Assembly: GCA_964017045.1 (NCBI GenBank)
Contig: OZ024801.1
Location: 35,203,257-35,267,256 of the forward strand
DNA: 64,000 nucleotides
Direction of reading: 5' to 3'
From: Omphiscola glabra
Taxonomy: Eukaryota > Mollusca > Gastropoda > Lymnaeidae
The translations under genes were made by a program, and so were the position numbers. The notes under the pieces were generated by a model. The model worked only from the letters and a program-made list of their open reading frames with translations, ran no database searches and was not told where the DNA came from. Of the stretch, positions 10,980 to 23,975 are shown one piece after another (position 1 is the first letter of the stretch; each line of letters starts with the position of its first letter).

Positions 10980-12440
10980 TTGAGCAAACATAAAACACAG
11001 CTATATTTAAAGAAAAAATTATCTTTAGTCTTAAAACTCAACACACAATCATCTTTAATAACTTCTTCAAAACCATTCATTGCAACACAATTAGTTGTCA
11101 AGTCATCTAAATCATCATTTCTTATAGGGTCCATGTCAGATTCAATATTGTCACTTTCAAATAATTGGTCTGCCTGTAATTTTAAGGCACGTGACACCTT
11201 TTTGTCTTTAATCAGCTTCTCTTATTGCAAATTTTTTTTTAATTCATGGGTTTATGTGGTAATCAATGATTGTCTTTTCTTTGGAGTATTATTTTTATTG
11301 AGTCCTGGTATTAGGTAGCCTCGAAAAATCTCAGGTGACCTAAACATTGATGTGTTGGGGTGTGAAGACTGGTGTAGTTGCAAGAGAGAAGATGCTGTAG
11401 CTGGGCTATCTAAAGAAGACGCAGCTAGAGACTGTGTTTCAGCTTGATTTGATCTATATGTTATGGCACAAGGCATAAAGTCTATATCTGTGAAAATGCC
11501 TTTATTAAAAGGCCGAATTCTGCTGGCTTGGAAATCAGATAATATATTTGATGGGATCGCTGCTTTGACAAAGGCTCCACCACCAAGTTCAGCAATTTGG
11601 TAAATAGTGATTGGTTTGCCTACGTTCCTAAGCATCCACGATCTTTGAAGCTTTGAATGCACTTTTTAATGGTCCAAAAACTGATTTGTCCAGTGGCTGT
11701 GGTTGTTTGAGGTGTGTGGCGGCAATGTTACAATATGAATAAAAGTAGCAATGCCTCATAGGCTAGGTGGCTTTCGTGATTGTCCATGATTAACATAACA
11801 GTAATAACAGGATATGATGAGGGACAAACATGCTTCATAAAATGTTTAAACACTAAAAATTTTCAGATGTAAGCCCAAGTGTGCCTTCTGGTGTTACGAA
11901 AAGAAAGCAGCCTCTAAATTTCTTCCTTGGAAAAACAAAGACAGGAGGTAAGACTGATGCACAAACTATGGCACAGAAGGTCACTCTCTCCTCTCTCTCT
12001 AGAAGCCACTTGTCCAACCTGTTTCAAGCCTTTAGGAGCTCTTTGTACAGTAGTCTCATCTAAATTGTTAATTTGTCCATCACACAAATTATGAGCAAAA
12101 TAGCTGCTTCTAGATTATTTAAAAAATATCTTAATGTTGCGTGGGTTAAAAGCAGTGGCTCTTGCCAGTGAAGTTGAGTCTTTACCAGCAGCTTTCTTAT
12201 TATGATATGATTTAGGTAATTTTATTTTGTTAACTATGGCCATCTCGTAGGCTTATAATTTCACATTGGCTAATGTCAGCCCATGAAACATTTTTCAACA
12301 TGCTTCCAAGTAATCCGCAAACACAGTCTCTTGGTCAGCTGTCAAAAAAAGCTTTCTGTAACTCACGACAAATTAAGTTAGCATTGATCTTTTTTGGTGT
12401 AGCCTACGTCAGAGGACAGCTGAGTTTGAAAGGTAAGTCT
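10980..12440 (-). pseudogene. Tigger/pogo-type DDE transposase pseudogene
   Basis: Read on the minus strand, successive broken frames follow the pogo/Tigger transposase order. First comes a helix-turn-helix flank (SLARATAFNPRNIKIFF, about 12130-12180), then NLDETTVQRAPKG with the first catalytic Asp (about 12040-12070). A middle part reads FVFPRKKFRGCF. MDNHESH holds the second Asp (about 11775-11795) and PLDKSVFGPLK the third (about 11668-11710). The C-terminal region is 11252-11662 (GKPITIYQIAELGGGAFVKAA, RIRPFNKGIF) and a tail runs to about 10980. All three Asp positions survive, but at least three frameshifts and internal stops make it non-functional. The N-terminal DNA-binding part is not visible. 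A mariner/Tc1-superfamily element, probably cut-and-paste at TA sites. Confidence 0.85.
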
Positions 12441-12449
12441 GGATCAAAC

Positions 12450-12491
12450 ATATTTGAAATAATTTTGACAATTCTTTTAGAATTTGCTATT
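12450..12491 (+). repeat. 42 bp direct repeat, left copy (target-site duplication of RTE)
   Basis: Identical at 39 of 42 positions to 31501-31542. It ends exactly where the RTE coding sequence begins, and the partner starts exactly where the RTE 3' tail ends. Confidence 0.85.
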
Positions 12492-13085
12492 GCAGCCACT
12501 TCTGCACTTATTGGTCTTAATATTCACAAGGGGAAGAGCAAGGTCCTCAAGGTTATTGCCGCCACCAATACAGCACCCATCAGGCTCGAAGAGAAAGCGC
12601 TCGAAGAGGTAGAGACTTTTGTCTACCTTGGAGCATCGTGGACAAGCAAGGTGGGACGGATGATGTCAAAATAAGAGTAGGAAAGGAATGGGCAGCCTTC
12701 CAACAACTCAAGAATGTCTGGGCCTCCAAACACTTGAATACCAACCTGAAGATCAGAACCTTCAACACCATGGTGAAACCTGTTCTACTGTATGGTGCAG
12801 AGACATGGAGAACCACTGCTGTGAACATGAAGAGAATCCAGTCCTTCATCAATAACTGCCTAAGAAGGATTCTCGGGATTCACTGGCCCGACAGAATTAG
12901 CAACCAGAAACTGATGGAGATGGATCGGCCATACACTCAGGAAACCTGCCTCCAGCATAACTAGACAAGCTTTGAATTGGAACCCTCAAGGAAAGCGTAA
13001 AAGAGGCCGGCCGAGGAACACTTGGCGCTGTAAAGTGGAAGCGGATACCAAGAAACTTGGCCACACTTGGGGGAGGATGGAAAGG
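12492..13085 (+). mobile_element. RTE-type retrotransposon, 5'-truncated, first part
   Basis: Frames across 12492-12964 encode the RTE-like thumb and C-terminal region. Recognisable pieces are TSALIGLNIHKGKSK, EEVETFVYLGA, TMVKPVLLYGAETWR and NNCLRRILGIHWPDR. After a frame break comes [16 protein letters not shown] (about 12978-13025), ending near GRMER at 13075-13085. The coding sequence then stops abruptly and resumes at 31376 with the missing C-terminus. The catalytic palm is absent, so this is a typical 5'-truncated insertion. Related proteins are often annotated as craniofacial-development-protein-2-like or as transposon-derived protein F52C9.6. Confidence 0.85.
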
Positions 13086-13104
13086 CAATACAACAAGAAC
13101 TTCC

Positions 13105-13385
13105 GGTGAGATAGGATTCGTTTACATGTTTCAGTGATAAGGAATATTTCTTTGAATATGACATTATTAGTCTACCAAATTCTCAACAAACTGTGATTTA
13201 TAAACTAAAATGTCACCATTACTTGTCAAAGGAATAATATAAAATTGACTTTCAACATGTTGAGATAATGTGCGATTTCTGGGTTTGTACTGCATTGTTG
13301 TTCTTCGGCGCCATGTTTGTTACCACTTCCTGTCTTACTTAAAGCTTCGCGTGGCTCTATTCCTGCGTGTTCTCTTAGACTGATA
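13105..13385 (+). repeat. Left inverted terminal block (CR1-type LINE 5' region)
   Basis: Matches the reverse complement of 31060-31330 at about 85-90%, with shared phrases such as GGATTCGTTTACATGTTTCA and GGCGCCATGTTTGTTACCAC. In the right copy this block is continuous with the LINE 5' UTR and ORF. Here it jumps directly into mid-endonuclease sequence at about 13386, so a rearrangement removed the ORF1 part. Confidence 0.8.
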
Positions 13386-14670
13386 CACACCAAATGTCCA
13401 CATCTCATCCTAAAAGTTGAGGTCATTCCCGGGATTTCCACTGCATTGTTAAATTTCCTGGTTGGAACTGGCAGCTTCCTGCCTTGAAGCCCAAGTCACC
13501 ATACCCTGTTCTACACTCTTTCATGGAGATGATTAACAACCATGGTCTTGGAACAGTTGGTTAAAGACTCCACGAGGGGGGAAAAATTCTTGAACTACTC
13601 CACACCAACTGTCCACATCTCATCCAAAAAGTTAAGGTCATCCCCGGGATTTCCACTGCATTGTGAATTTCATGTCAATACACTAAAAAAGAAGCAGGTC
13701 ATACGAGAAATCCCAATTAATGTCAAGGCAGACTAGGATGGGCTAAGAGTTGTAACGACAAAACTGAGCTCAGACAATGCAGGCGATTCTGGGAACAGCG
13801 ACAACAGAAGAGATGTGGTTGAAGTTTAAGACAACAATCACTGATGCAGTGAAGAAATATATAACACACAAGACCACCAAACCTAAGATAAATCAGCAAT
13901 GGGCCACGGGTGAAGTTCGTAGGCTAATTCGCAGGAGGGACCGCCGATGCAAGCGATTGAAGAAAATGGCTCCGTTGAACTGAGAGGAGGTACTGAGACT
14001 CCGCCGAACCATCCAACGCTTACTGCGAAGAAAGTTTTGGAACTACCTGAACGGTATTTTCTAAGAGGAAGACACTGATCAATCGTGTCAAGAACAAGCG
14101 CTTCTGGAGCTATATGAAGCATCAAAAGTCCTCAAACGTTGGAATTTCCCCCCTCAGATGGGATGGCCATGTGACCCCAAAACACAGGCTGATATATACT
14201 CAATCAGCAGTTCCAGTCGTCTTTGGTGACGGCAGAGAGTACTCAGAGGCTGAGTGTCACCTAAAAACTAACATTATGAACACAGCCAAACCCGTCATGG
14301 AAGATATTCAAGACAGGGGGTGCTTGCCCTGCTCAAGACGATTAACCCATACAAAGCATGTGGTCCTGACAGTATAAAACCACGAGTGCTCAAAGAATTG
14401 GCCAAAGAAATCGCTCATGCAATTACAATCCTCTTCCAATCGTCATTGTGCTCTGGCAATGTTCCAGCAGACTGGAGAACAGCGCATGTCACTCCAATCT
14501 ACAAGAAAGGGGAGCATTCCGACCCTGCCAACTATCGTCCGATATCCCTCACCAGCATAGTATGCAAACTATTGGGGCACATAATCGTAAGCGCAGTCAT
14601 GAAGCATATAGAAAGCAAAAATATATCTTCAGTCAATATATCATGTGAGACCCAGCTCCTTGAATTTGTG
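13386..14670 (+). mobile_element. LINE array unit 0, partial
   Basis: Begins inside the endonuclease with a short out-of-order duplicate (13386-13446), then runs from WNWQLPALKPK through the endonuclease C-terminus, linker and N-terminal reverse-transcriptase segments (KACGPDSIKPRVLKELAKE at about 14353-14410). It stops at the standard array junction 14670/14671. It carries the GHIIV/KHIESK subtype of the RT segment and several private frame breaks. Confidence 0.85.
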
Positions 14671-17006
14671 GTATGTTCAAATACAATATTACACTATATA
14701 CCATTATGGTAACGGCTCTAGCCAATAAATTGTTCACCTGTGATGCCAAGAAACCAGAAATAGACCCTATTAGAACAATTTAGACCAGTCGAAGAGTTTT
14801 CTGCACTGCTGGTACTGCTCACTGTGTGTTTGTAGACATTTTAAATAGAGCATCCCGATATCGCTATACGCAGAGGCCCTTGGGCCGTCAAAGAATGGTA
14901 CTGTTGTGTCTTGCCTGCATCCTCCTTTCAAATTCGTACTCTCCTGAACCCAATCCTTGACCGAACGTCACTACGAGTGCTGGGTGTCCTCCCTTGCATG
15001 TCCACTCTTGTTCCAAATCCCAGTCATCGCAGATCTGCGGAACATGTGACCTTGCTGTACAGTCGGAGGATAGCGGCGTTACCTGTGAACAATGTGGGCA
15101 ATGCTTCCATGGTCAATGCCAAAGCATCGACACAACTTATTACAGCTAGCATGCTGAGGATTCTGGCGTGCCATGGTACTGTACTGTCTGCGGTGGACGG
15201 ACTAACCAGTCTTTGTTTGACCTCCATGGTGCAGGAACAGACTCTACATTCCCAGATTTCTCTCTGAGTCCACCATGCTCCACACCAATGGACATTCGAA
15301 GTTTTCAGCCACCACATTGTTCAACTCCTTTGCACTGCAGACCATTGCGCATATTGAACGTGAACTTTCAGTCTGCAAGCGGGAAGAGAGTCGAGATAGC
15401 AAACCTGATCAACAGCCTAAAAGCTGACATCATACTGGGTACAGAGAATCCCTCCATTGCCAACGCAGCCGTTGTACCGGATAATTATAAATTATTCCAG
15501 CGAGACAGAAAAGACAGAGGAGGAGGAGTACTTGTTGCAGTCTATTAAAACCTGGACTGCCAGCTGCTCCAGAACTACATGTTGATGACTGTGAGCTCCT
15601 GTGGGTGAAAGTGAAACTGAAGGGTAGACGCACACTTTATGTGTGTGCCTATTACAGACCCAACACAGCAGATGAACCCAGCCTCAGAAGGCTCGAATTA
15701 TCGCTTCAGAGAGCAACACAGTCAACTAAAGCTTTTCTCCTTAAAAAAAGGGGGGGGGGGGGATTTTAAATTTCCTGGTTGGAACTGGCAGCTTCCTGCC
15801 TTGAAGCCCAAGTCAGCATACCCTGTGCTACACTCTGACTTCATGGAGATGATTAACAACCATGGTCTTGGAACAGTTGGTTTAAAGATTCCACAAGGGG
15901 GGGAAACACTCTTGAAATACTCCTCACCAACTGTCCCCATCTCACCCAAAAATTTGAGGTCATCCCCGGGATTTCAGACCACTGCATTGTGAATTTCATG
16001 TCAATACACTAAAAAAGAAGCAGGTCATACGAGAAATCCCAATTGATGTCAAGGCAGACTAGGATGGACTAAGAGTTGTAACGACAGAACTGAGCTCAGA
16101 CATGCAGGCGATTCTGGAAACAGCGACAACAGAAGAGCTGTGGGTGAAGTTTAAGACAACAATCACAGATGCAGTGAAGAAATATTTACCACACAAGACC
16201 ACCAAACCTAAAATAAATCAGCAATGGGCCACGGCTGAAGTTCTTGGGCTAATTCACAGGAGAGACCGCCAATGCAAGCGATTGAAGAAAATGGCTCCGT
16301 TGAACTGAGAGAGGAGGTACTGAGACTCCGCCGAACCGTCCAACGCTTACTGCGCAGATCGTTTTGGAACTACCTAAACGGCATTTTCTAAGAGGAAGAC
16401 ACTCTGATCAATCGTGTCAAGAACAAGCGCTTCTGGAGCTATATGAAGCATCAAAAGTCCTCAAACGTTGGAATTTCCCCCCTCAAATGGGATGGCCATG
16501 TGACCCAAAAACACAGGCTGATATATACTCAATCAGCAGTTCCAGTCGTCTTTGGTGACGGCAGAGAGTACTCATAGGCTGAGTTCCACCTAAAAACTAA
16601 CATTATGAACACAGCCTAACCCGTCATGGAAGATATTCAGATTTCAGGACAGGGGGTGCTTGCCCTCCTCAAGACGATTAACCCATACAAAGCATGTGGT
16701 CCTGATAGTATAAAACCACGAGTGCTCAAAGAATTGGCCAAAGAAATCGCTCATGCACTGACAATCCTCTTCCAATCGTCATTGTGCTCTGGCAATGTTC
16801 CAGCAGACTGGAGAACAGCGCATGTCACTCCAATCTACAAGAAAGGGGAGCATTCCGACCCTGCCAACTATCGTCCGATATCCCTCACCAGCATAGTATG
16901 CAAACTATTGGAACACATAATCCTGAGCGCAGTCATGAAGCATCTAGAAAGCAAAAATATATTTTCAGTCAATATATCATGTGAGACCCAGCTCCTTGAA
17001 TTTGTG
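14671..17006 (+). mobile_element. LINE array unit 1 (2336 bp)
   Basis: 5' UTR, PHD-finger ORF1 (CGTC near 15043, WYCTVC near 15174), endonuclease start (LRILNVNFQSASGKRVEIAN, about 15344), endonuclease body and RT N-terminus. Lesions shared with the whole array are a TAG inside the PHD finger (about 15150), loss of the ETW motif near 15440, and a G tract (13 G) in place of the GDFN endonuclease motif at about 15750. It ends with the EHIIL/KHLESK RT subtype. Confidence 0.9.
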
Positions 17007-19314
17007 GTATGTTCAAATACAATATTACACTATATACCATTATGGTAACGGCTCTAGCCAATAAATTGTTCACCTGTGACGCCAAGAAACCAGAAATAGA
17101 CCCTATTAGAACAATTTAGACCAGTCGAAGAGTTTTCTGCACTGCTGGTACTGCTCACTGTGTGTTTGTAGACATTTTAAATAGAGCATCCCGATATCGC
17201 TATACGCAGAGGCCCTTGGGCCGTCAAAGAATGGTACAATTGTGTCTGGCCTGCATCCTCCTGAACCCAATCCTTGACCGAACGTCACTACGAGTGCTGG
17301 GTGTCCTCCCTTGCATGTCCACTCTTGTTCCAAATCCCAGTCATCGCAGATCTGCGGAACATGTGACCTTGCTGTACAGTCGGAGGATAGCGGCGTTACC
17401 TGTGAACAATGTGGGCAATGCTTCCATGGTCAATGCCAAAGCATCGACAACTTATTACAGCTAGCATGCTGAGGATTCTGGCGTGCCATGGTACTGTACT
17501 GTCTGCGGTGGACGGACTAACCAGTCTTTGTTTGACCTCCATGGTGCAGGAACAGACTCTACATTCCCAGATTTCTCTCTGAATCCACCATGCTCCACAC
17601 CAATGGACATTCGAAGTTTTCAGCCACCACATTGTTCAACTCCTTTGCACTGCAGACCATTGCGCATATTGAACGTGAACTTTCAGTTTGCAAGCGGGAA
17701 GAGAGTCGAGATAGCAAACCTGATCAACAGCCTAAAAGCTGACATCATACTGGGTACAGAGAATCCCTCCATAGCCAACGCAGCCGTTGTACCGGATAAT
17801 TATAAATTATTCCAGCGAGACAGAAAAGACAGAGGAGGAGGAGTACTTGTTGCAGTCTATTACAACCTGGACTGCCAGCTGCTCCAGAACTACATGTTGA
17901 TGACTGTGAGCTCCTGTGGGTGAAAGTGAAACTGAAGGGTAGACGCACACTTTATGTGTGTGCCTATTACACACCCAACACAGCAGATGAACCCAGCCTC
18001 AGAAGGCTCGAATTATCGCTTCAGAGAGCAACACAGTCAACTAAAGCTTTTCTCCTTAAAAAGGGGGGGGGGGGGGGATTTTAAATTTCCTGGTTGGAAC
18101 TGGCAGCTTCCTGCCTTGAAGCCCAAGTCAGCATACCCTGTGCTTCACTCTGACTTCATGGAGATGATTAACAACCATGGTCTTGGAACAGTTGGTTTAA
18201 AGACTCCACGAGGGGGGGAAACACTCTTGAACTACTCCTCACCAACTGTCCACATCTCATCCAAAAATTTGAGGTCATCCCCGGGATTTCAGACCACTGC
18301 ATTGTGAATTTCATGTCAATACACTAAAAAAGAAGCAGGTCATACGAGAAATCCCAATTGATGTCAAGGCAGACTAGGATGGACTAAGAGTTGTAACGAC
18401 AGAACTGAGCTCAGACATGCAGGCGATTCTGGAAACAGCGACAACAGAAGAGCTGTGGGTGAAGTTTAAGACAACAATCACTGATGCAGTGAAGAAATAT
18501 TTACCACACAAGACCACCAAACCTAAAATAAATCAGCAATGGGCCACGGCTGAAGTTCTTGGGCTAATTCACAGGAGAGACCGCCAATGCAAGCGATTGA
18601 AGAAAATGGCTCCGTTGAACTGAGAGAGGAGGTACTGAGACTCCGCCGAACCATCCAACGCTTACTGCGCAGATCGTTTTGGAACTACCTAAACGGCATT
18701 TTCTAAGAGGAAGACACTCCGATCAATCGTGTCAAGAACAAGCGCTTCTGGAGCTATATGAAGCATCAAAAGTCCTCAAACGTTGGAATTTCCCCCCTCA
18801 GATGGGATGGCCATGTGACCCCAAAACACAGGCTGATATATACTCAATCAGCAGTTCCAGTCGTCTTTGGTGACGGCAGAGAGTACTCAGAGGCTGAGTG
18901 TCACCTAAAAACTAACATTATGAACACAGCCAAACCCGTCATGGAAGATATTCAGGACAGGGGGTGCTTGCCCTGCTCAAGACGATTAACCCATACAAAG
19001 CATGTGGTCCTGACAGTATAAAACCACGAGTGCTCAAAGAATTGGCCAAAGAAATCGCTCATGCACTGACAATCCTCTTCCAATCGTCATTGTGCTCTGG
19101 CAATGTTCCAGTAGACTGGAGAACAGCGCATGTCACTCCAATCTACAAGAAAGGGGAGCATTCCGACCCTGCCAACTATCGTCCGATATCCCTCACCAGC
19201 ATAGTATGCAAACTATTGGGGCACATAATCGTAAGCGCAGTCATGAAGCATATAGAAAGCAAAAATATATCTTCAGTCAATATATCATGTGAGACCCAGC
19301 TCCTTGAATTTGTG
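17007..19314 (+). mobile_element. LINE array unit 2 (2308 bp)
   Basis: Same architecture. It is shorter because of a private deletion of about 20 bp near 17260 (GGCAAATTCGTACTCTCC missing) and a 3 bp loss near 17449. G tracts of about 15 and 7. It ends with the GHIIV/KHIESK RT subtype. Confidence 0.9.
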
Positions 19315-21644
19315 GTATGTTCAAATACAATATTACACTATATACCATTATGGTAACGGCTCTAGCCAATAAATTGTTCACCTGTGATGCCAAGAAACCA
19401 GAAATAGACCCTATTAGAACAATTTAGACCAGTCGAAGAGTTTTCTGCACTGCTGGTACTGCTCACTGTGTGTTTGTAGACATTTTAAATAGAGCATCCC
19501 GATATCGCTATACGCAGAGGCCCTTGGGCCGTCAAAGAATGGTACTATTGTGTCTGGCCTGCATCCTCCTGGCAAATTCGTACTCTCCTGAACCCAATCC
19601 TTGACCGAACGTCACTACGAGTGCTGGGTGTCCTCCCTTGCATGTCCACTCTTGTTCCAAATCCCAGTCATCGCAGATCTGCAGAACATGTGACCTTGCT
19701 GTACAGTCGGAGGATAGCGGCGTTACCTGTGAACAATGTGGGCAATGCTTCCATGGTCAATGCCAAAGCATCGACACAACTTATTACAGCTAGCATGCTG
19801 AGGATTCTGGCGTGCCATGGTACTGTACTGTCTGCGGTGGACGGACTAACCAGTCTTTGTTTGACCTCCATGGTGCAGGAACAGACTCTACATTCCCAGA
19901 TTTCTCTCTGAATCCACCATGCTCCACACCAATGGACATTCGAAGTTTTCAGCCACCACATTGTTCAACTCCTTTGCACTGCAGACCATTGCGCATATTG
20001 AACGTGAACTTTCAGTTTGCAAGCGGGAAGAGAGTCGAGATAGCAAACCTGATCAACAGCCTAAAAGCTGACATCATACTGGGTACAGAGAATCCCTCCA
20101 TAGCCAACGCAGCCGTTGTACCGGATAATTATAAATTATTCCAGCGAGACAGAAAAGACAGAGGAGGAGGAGTACTTGTTGCAGTCTATTACAACCTGGA
20201 CTGCCAGCTGCTCCAGAACTACATGTTGATGACTGTGAGCTCCTGTGGGTGAAAGTGAAACTGAAGGGTAGACGCACACTTTATGTGTGTGCCTATTACA
20301 CACCCAACACAGCAGATGAACCCAGCCTCAGAAGGCTCGAATTATCGCTTCAGAGAGCAACACAGTCAACTAAAGCTTTTCTCCTTAAAAAGGGGGGGGG
20401 GGGGGGGGGATTTTAAATTTCCTGGTTGGAACTGGCAGCTTCCTGCCTTGAAGCCCAAGTCAGCATACCCTGTGCTTCACTCTGACTTCATGGAGATGAT
20501 TAACAACCATGGTCTTGGAACAGTTGGTTTAAAGACTCCACGAGGGGGGGAAACACTCTTGAACTACTCCTCACCAACTGTCCACATCTCATCCAAAAAT
20601 TTGAGGTCATCCCCGGGATTTCAGACCACTGCATTGTGAATTTCATGTCAATACACTAAAAAAGAAGCAGGTCATACGAGAAATCCCAATTGATGTCAAG
20701 GCAGACTAGGATGGACTAAGAGTTGTAACGACAGAACTGAGCTCAGACATGCAGGCGATTCTGGAAACAGCGACAACAGAAGAGCTGTGGGTGAAGTTTA
20801 AGACAACAATCACTGATGCAGTGAAGAAATATTTACCACACAAGACCACCAAACCTAAGATAAATCAGCCATGGGCCACCTCTGAAGTTCGTGGGCTAAT
20901 TCGCAGGAGAGACCGCCAATGCAAGCGATTGAAGAAAATGGCTCCGTTGAACTGAGAGAGGAGGTACTGAGACTCCGCCGAACCATCCAACGCTTACTGC
21001 GAAGAAAGTTTTGGAACTACCTGAACGGCATTTTCTAAGAGGAAGACACTGATCAATCGTGTCAAGAACAAGCGCTTCTGGAGCTATATGAAGCATCAAA
21101 AGTCCTCAAACGTTGGAATTTCCCCCCTCAGATGGGATGGCCATGTGACCCCAAAACACAGGCTGATATATACTCAATCAGCAGTTCCAGTCGTCTTTGG
21201 TGACGGCAGAGAGTACTCAGAGGCTGAGTGTCACCTAAAAACTAACATTATGAACACAGCCAAACCCGTCATGGAAGATATTCAGGACAGGGGGTGCTTG
21301 CCCTGCTCAAGACGATTAACCCATACAAAGCATGTGGTCCTGACAGTATAAAACCACGAGTGCTCAAAGAATTGGCCAAAGAAATCGCTCATGCACTGAC
21401 AATCCTCTTCCAATCGTCATTGTGCTCTGGCAATGTTCCAGTAGACTGGAGAACAGCGCATGTCACTCCAATCTACAAGAAAGGGGAGCATTCCGACCCT
21501 GCCAACTATCGTCCGATATCCCTCACCAGCATAGTATGCAAACTATTGGGGCACATAATCGTAAGCGCAGTCATGAAGCATATAGAAAGCAAAAATATAT
21601 CTTCAGTCAATATATCATGTGAGACCCAGCTCCTTGAATTTGTG
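19315..21644 (+). mobile_element. LINE array unit 3 (2330 bp)
   Basis: Same architecture and shared lesions. It has the longest first G tract of the array (about 18 G at 20392-20409) and ends with the GHIIV/KHIESK RT subtype, like unit 2. Confidence 0.9.
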
Positions 21645-23975
21645 GTATGTTCAAATACAATATTACACTATATACCATTATGGTAACGGCTCTAGCCAAT
21701 AAATTGTTCACCTGTGATGCCAAGAAACCAGAAATAGACCCTATTAGAACAATTTAGACCAGTCGAAGAGTTTTCTGCACTGCTGGTACTGCTCACTGTG
21801 TGTTTGTAGACATTTTAAATAGAGCATCCCGATATCGCTATACGCAGAGGCCCTTGGGCCGTCAAAGAATGGTACTATTGTGTCTGGCCTGCATCCTCCT
21901 GGCAAATTCGTACTCTCCTGAACCCAATCCTTGACCGAACGTCACTACGAGTGCTGGGTGTCCTCCCTTGCATGTCCACTCTTGTTCCAAATCCCAGTCA
22001 TCGCAGATCTGCGGAACATGTGACCTTGCTGTACAGTCGGAGGATAGCGGCGTTACCTGTGAACAATGTGGGCAATGCTTCCATGGTCAATGCCAAAGCA
22101 TCGACACAACTTATTACAGCTAGCATGCTGAGGATTCTGGCGTGCCATGGTACTGTACTGTCTGCGGTGGACGGACTAACCAGTCTTTGTTTGACCTCCA
22201 TGGTGCAGGAACAGACTCTACATTCCCAGATTTCTCTCTGAATCCACCATGCTCCACACCAATGGACATTCGAAGTTTTCAGCCACCACATTGTTCAACT
22301 CCTTTGCACTGCAGACCATTGCGCATATTGAACGTGAACTTTCAGTCTGCAAGCGGGAAGAGAGTCGAGATAGCAAACCTGATCAACAGCCTAAAAGCTG
22401 ACATCATACTGGGTACAGAGAATCCCTCCATAGCCAACGCAGCCGTTGTACCGGATAATTATAAATTATTCCAGCGAGACAGAAAAGACAGAGGAGGAGG
22501 AGTACTTGTTGCAGTCTATTACAACCTGGACTGCCAGCTGCTCCAGAACTACATGTTGATGACTGTGAGCTCCTGTGGGTGAAAGTGAAACTGAAGGGTA
22601 GACGCACACTTTATGTGTGTGCCTATTACACACCCAACACAGCAGATGAACCCAGCCTCAGGAGGCTCGAATTATCGCTTCAGAGAGCAACACAGTCAAC
22701 TAAAGCTTTTCTCCTTAAAAAAGGGGGGGGGGGATTTTAAATTTCCTGGTTGGAACTGGCAGCTTCCTGCCTTGAAGCCCAAGTCACCATACCCTGTTCT
22801 ACACTCTGACTTCATGGAGATGATTAACAACCATGGTCTTGGAACAGTTGGTTTAAAGATTCCACGAGGGGGGGGGGAAACACTCTTGAACTACTCCTCA
22901 CCAACTGTCCACATCTCATCCAAAAATTTGAGGTCATCCTCGGGATTTCAGACCACTGCATTGTGAATTTCATGTCAATACACTAAAAAAGAAGCAGGTC
23001 ATACGAGAAATCCCAATTGATGTCAAGGCAGACTAGGATGGACTAAGAGTTGTAACGACAGAACTGAGCTCAGACATGCAGGCGATTCTGGAAACAGCGA
23101 CAACAGAAGAGCTGTGGGTGAAGTTTAAGACAACAATCACTGATGCAGTGAAGAAATATTTACCACACAAGACCACCAAACCTAAGATAAATCAGCCATG
23201 GGCCACCTCTGAAGTTCGTGGGCTAATTCGCAGGAGAGACCGCCAATGCAAGCGATTGAAGAAAATGGCTCCGTTGAACTGAGAGAGGAGGTACTGAGAC
23301 TCCGCCGAACCATCCAACGCTTACTGCGAAGAAAGTTTTGGAACTACCTGAACGGCATTTTCTAAGAGGAAGACACTGATCAATCGTGTCAAGAACAAGC
23401 GCTTCTGGAGCTATATGAAGCATCAAAAGTCCTCAAACGTTGGAATTTCCGCCCTCATATGGGATGGCCATGTGACCCCAAAACACAGGCTGATATATAA
23501 ATCAGCAGTTCCAGTCGTCTTTGGTGACGGCAGAGAGTACTCAGAGGCTGAGTTCCACCTAAAAACTAACATTATGAACACAGCCTAACCCGTCATGGAA
23601 GATATTCAGATTTCAGGACAGGGGGTGCTTGCCCTCCTCAAGACGATTAACCCATACAAAGCATGTGGTCCTGATAGTATAAAACCACGAGTGCTCAAAG
23701 AATTGGCCAAAGAAATCGCTCATGCACTGACAATACTCTTCCAATCGTCATTGTGCTCTGGCAATGTTCCAGCAGACTGGAGAACAGCGCATGTCACTCC
23801 AATCTACAAGAAAGGGGAGCATTCCGACCCTACCAACTATCGTCCGATATCCCTCACCAGCATAGTATGCAAACTATTGGAACACATAATCCTGAGCGCA
23901 GTCATGAAGCATCTAGAAAGCAAAAATATATCTTCAGTCAATATATCATGTGAGACCCAGCTCCTTGAATTTGTG
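21645..23975 (+). mobile_element. LINE array unit 4 (2331 bp)
   Basis: Same architecture. G tracts of 11 and 10. The EHIIL/KHLESK RT subtype with SDPTNYRP begins here and continues in units 5 and 6, from which unit 4 is almost indistinguishable. Confidence 0.9.
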
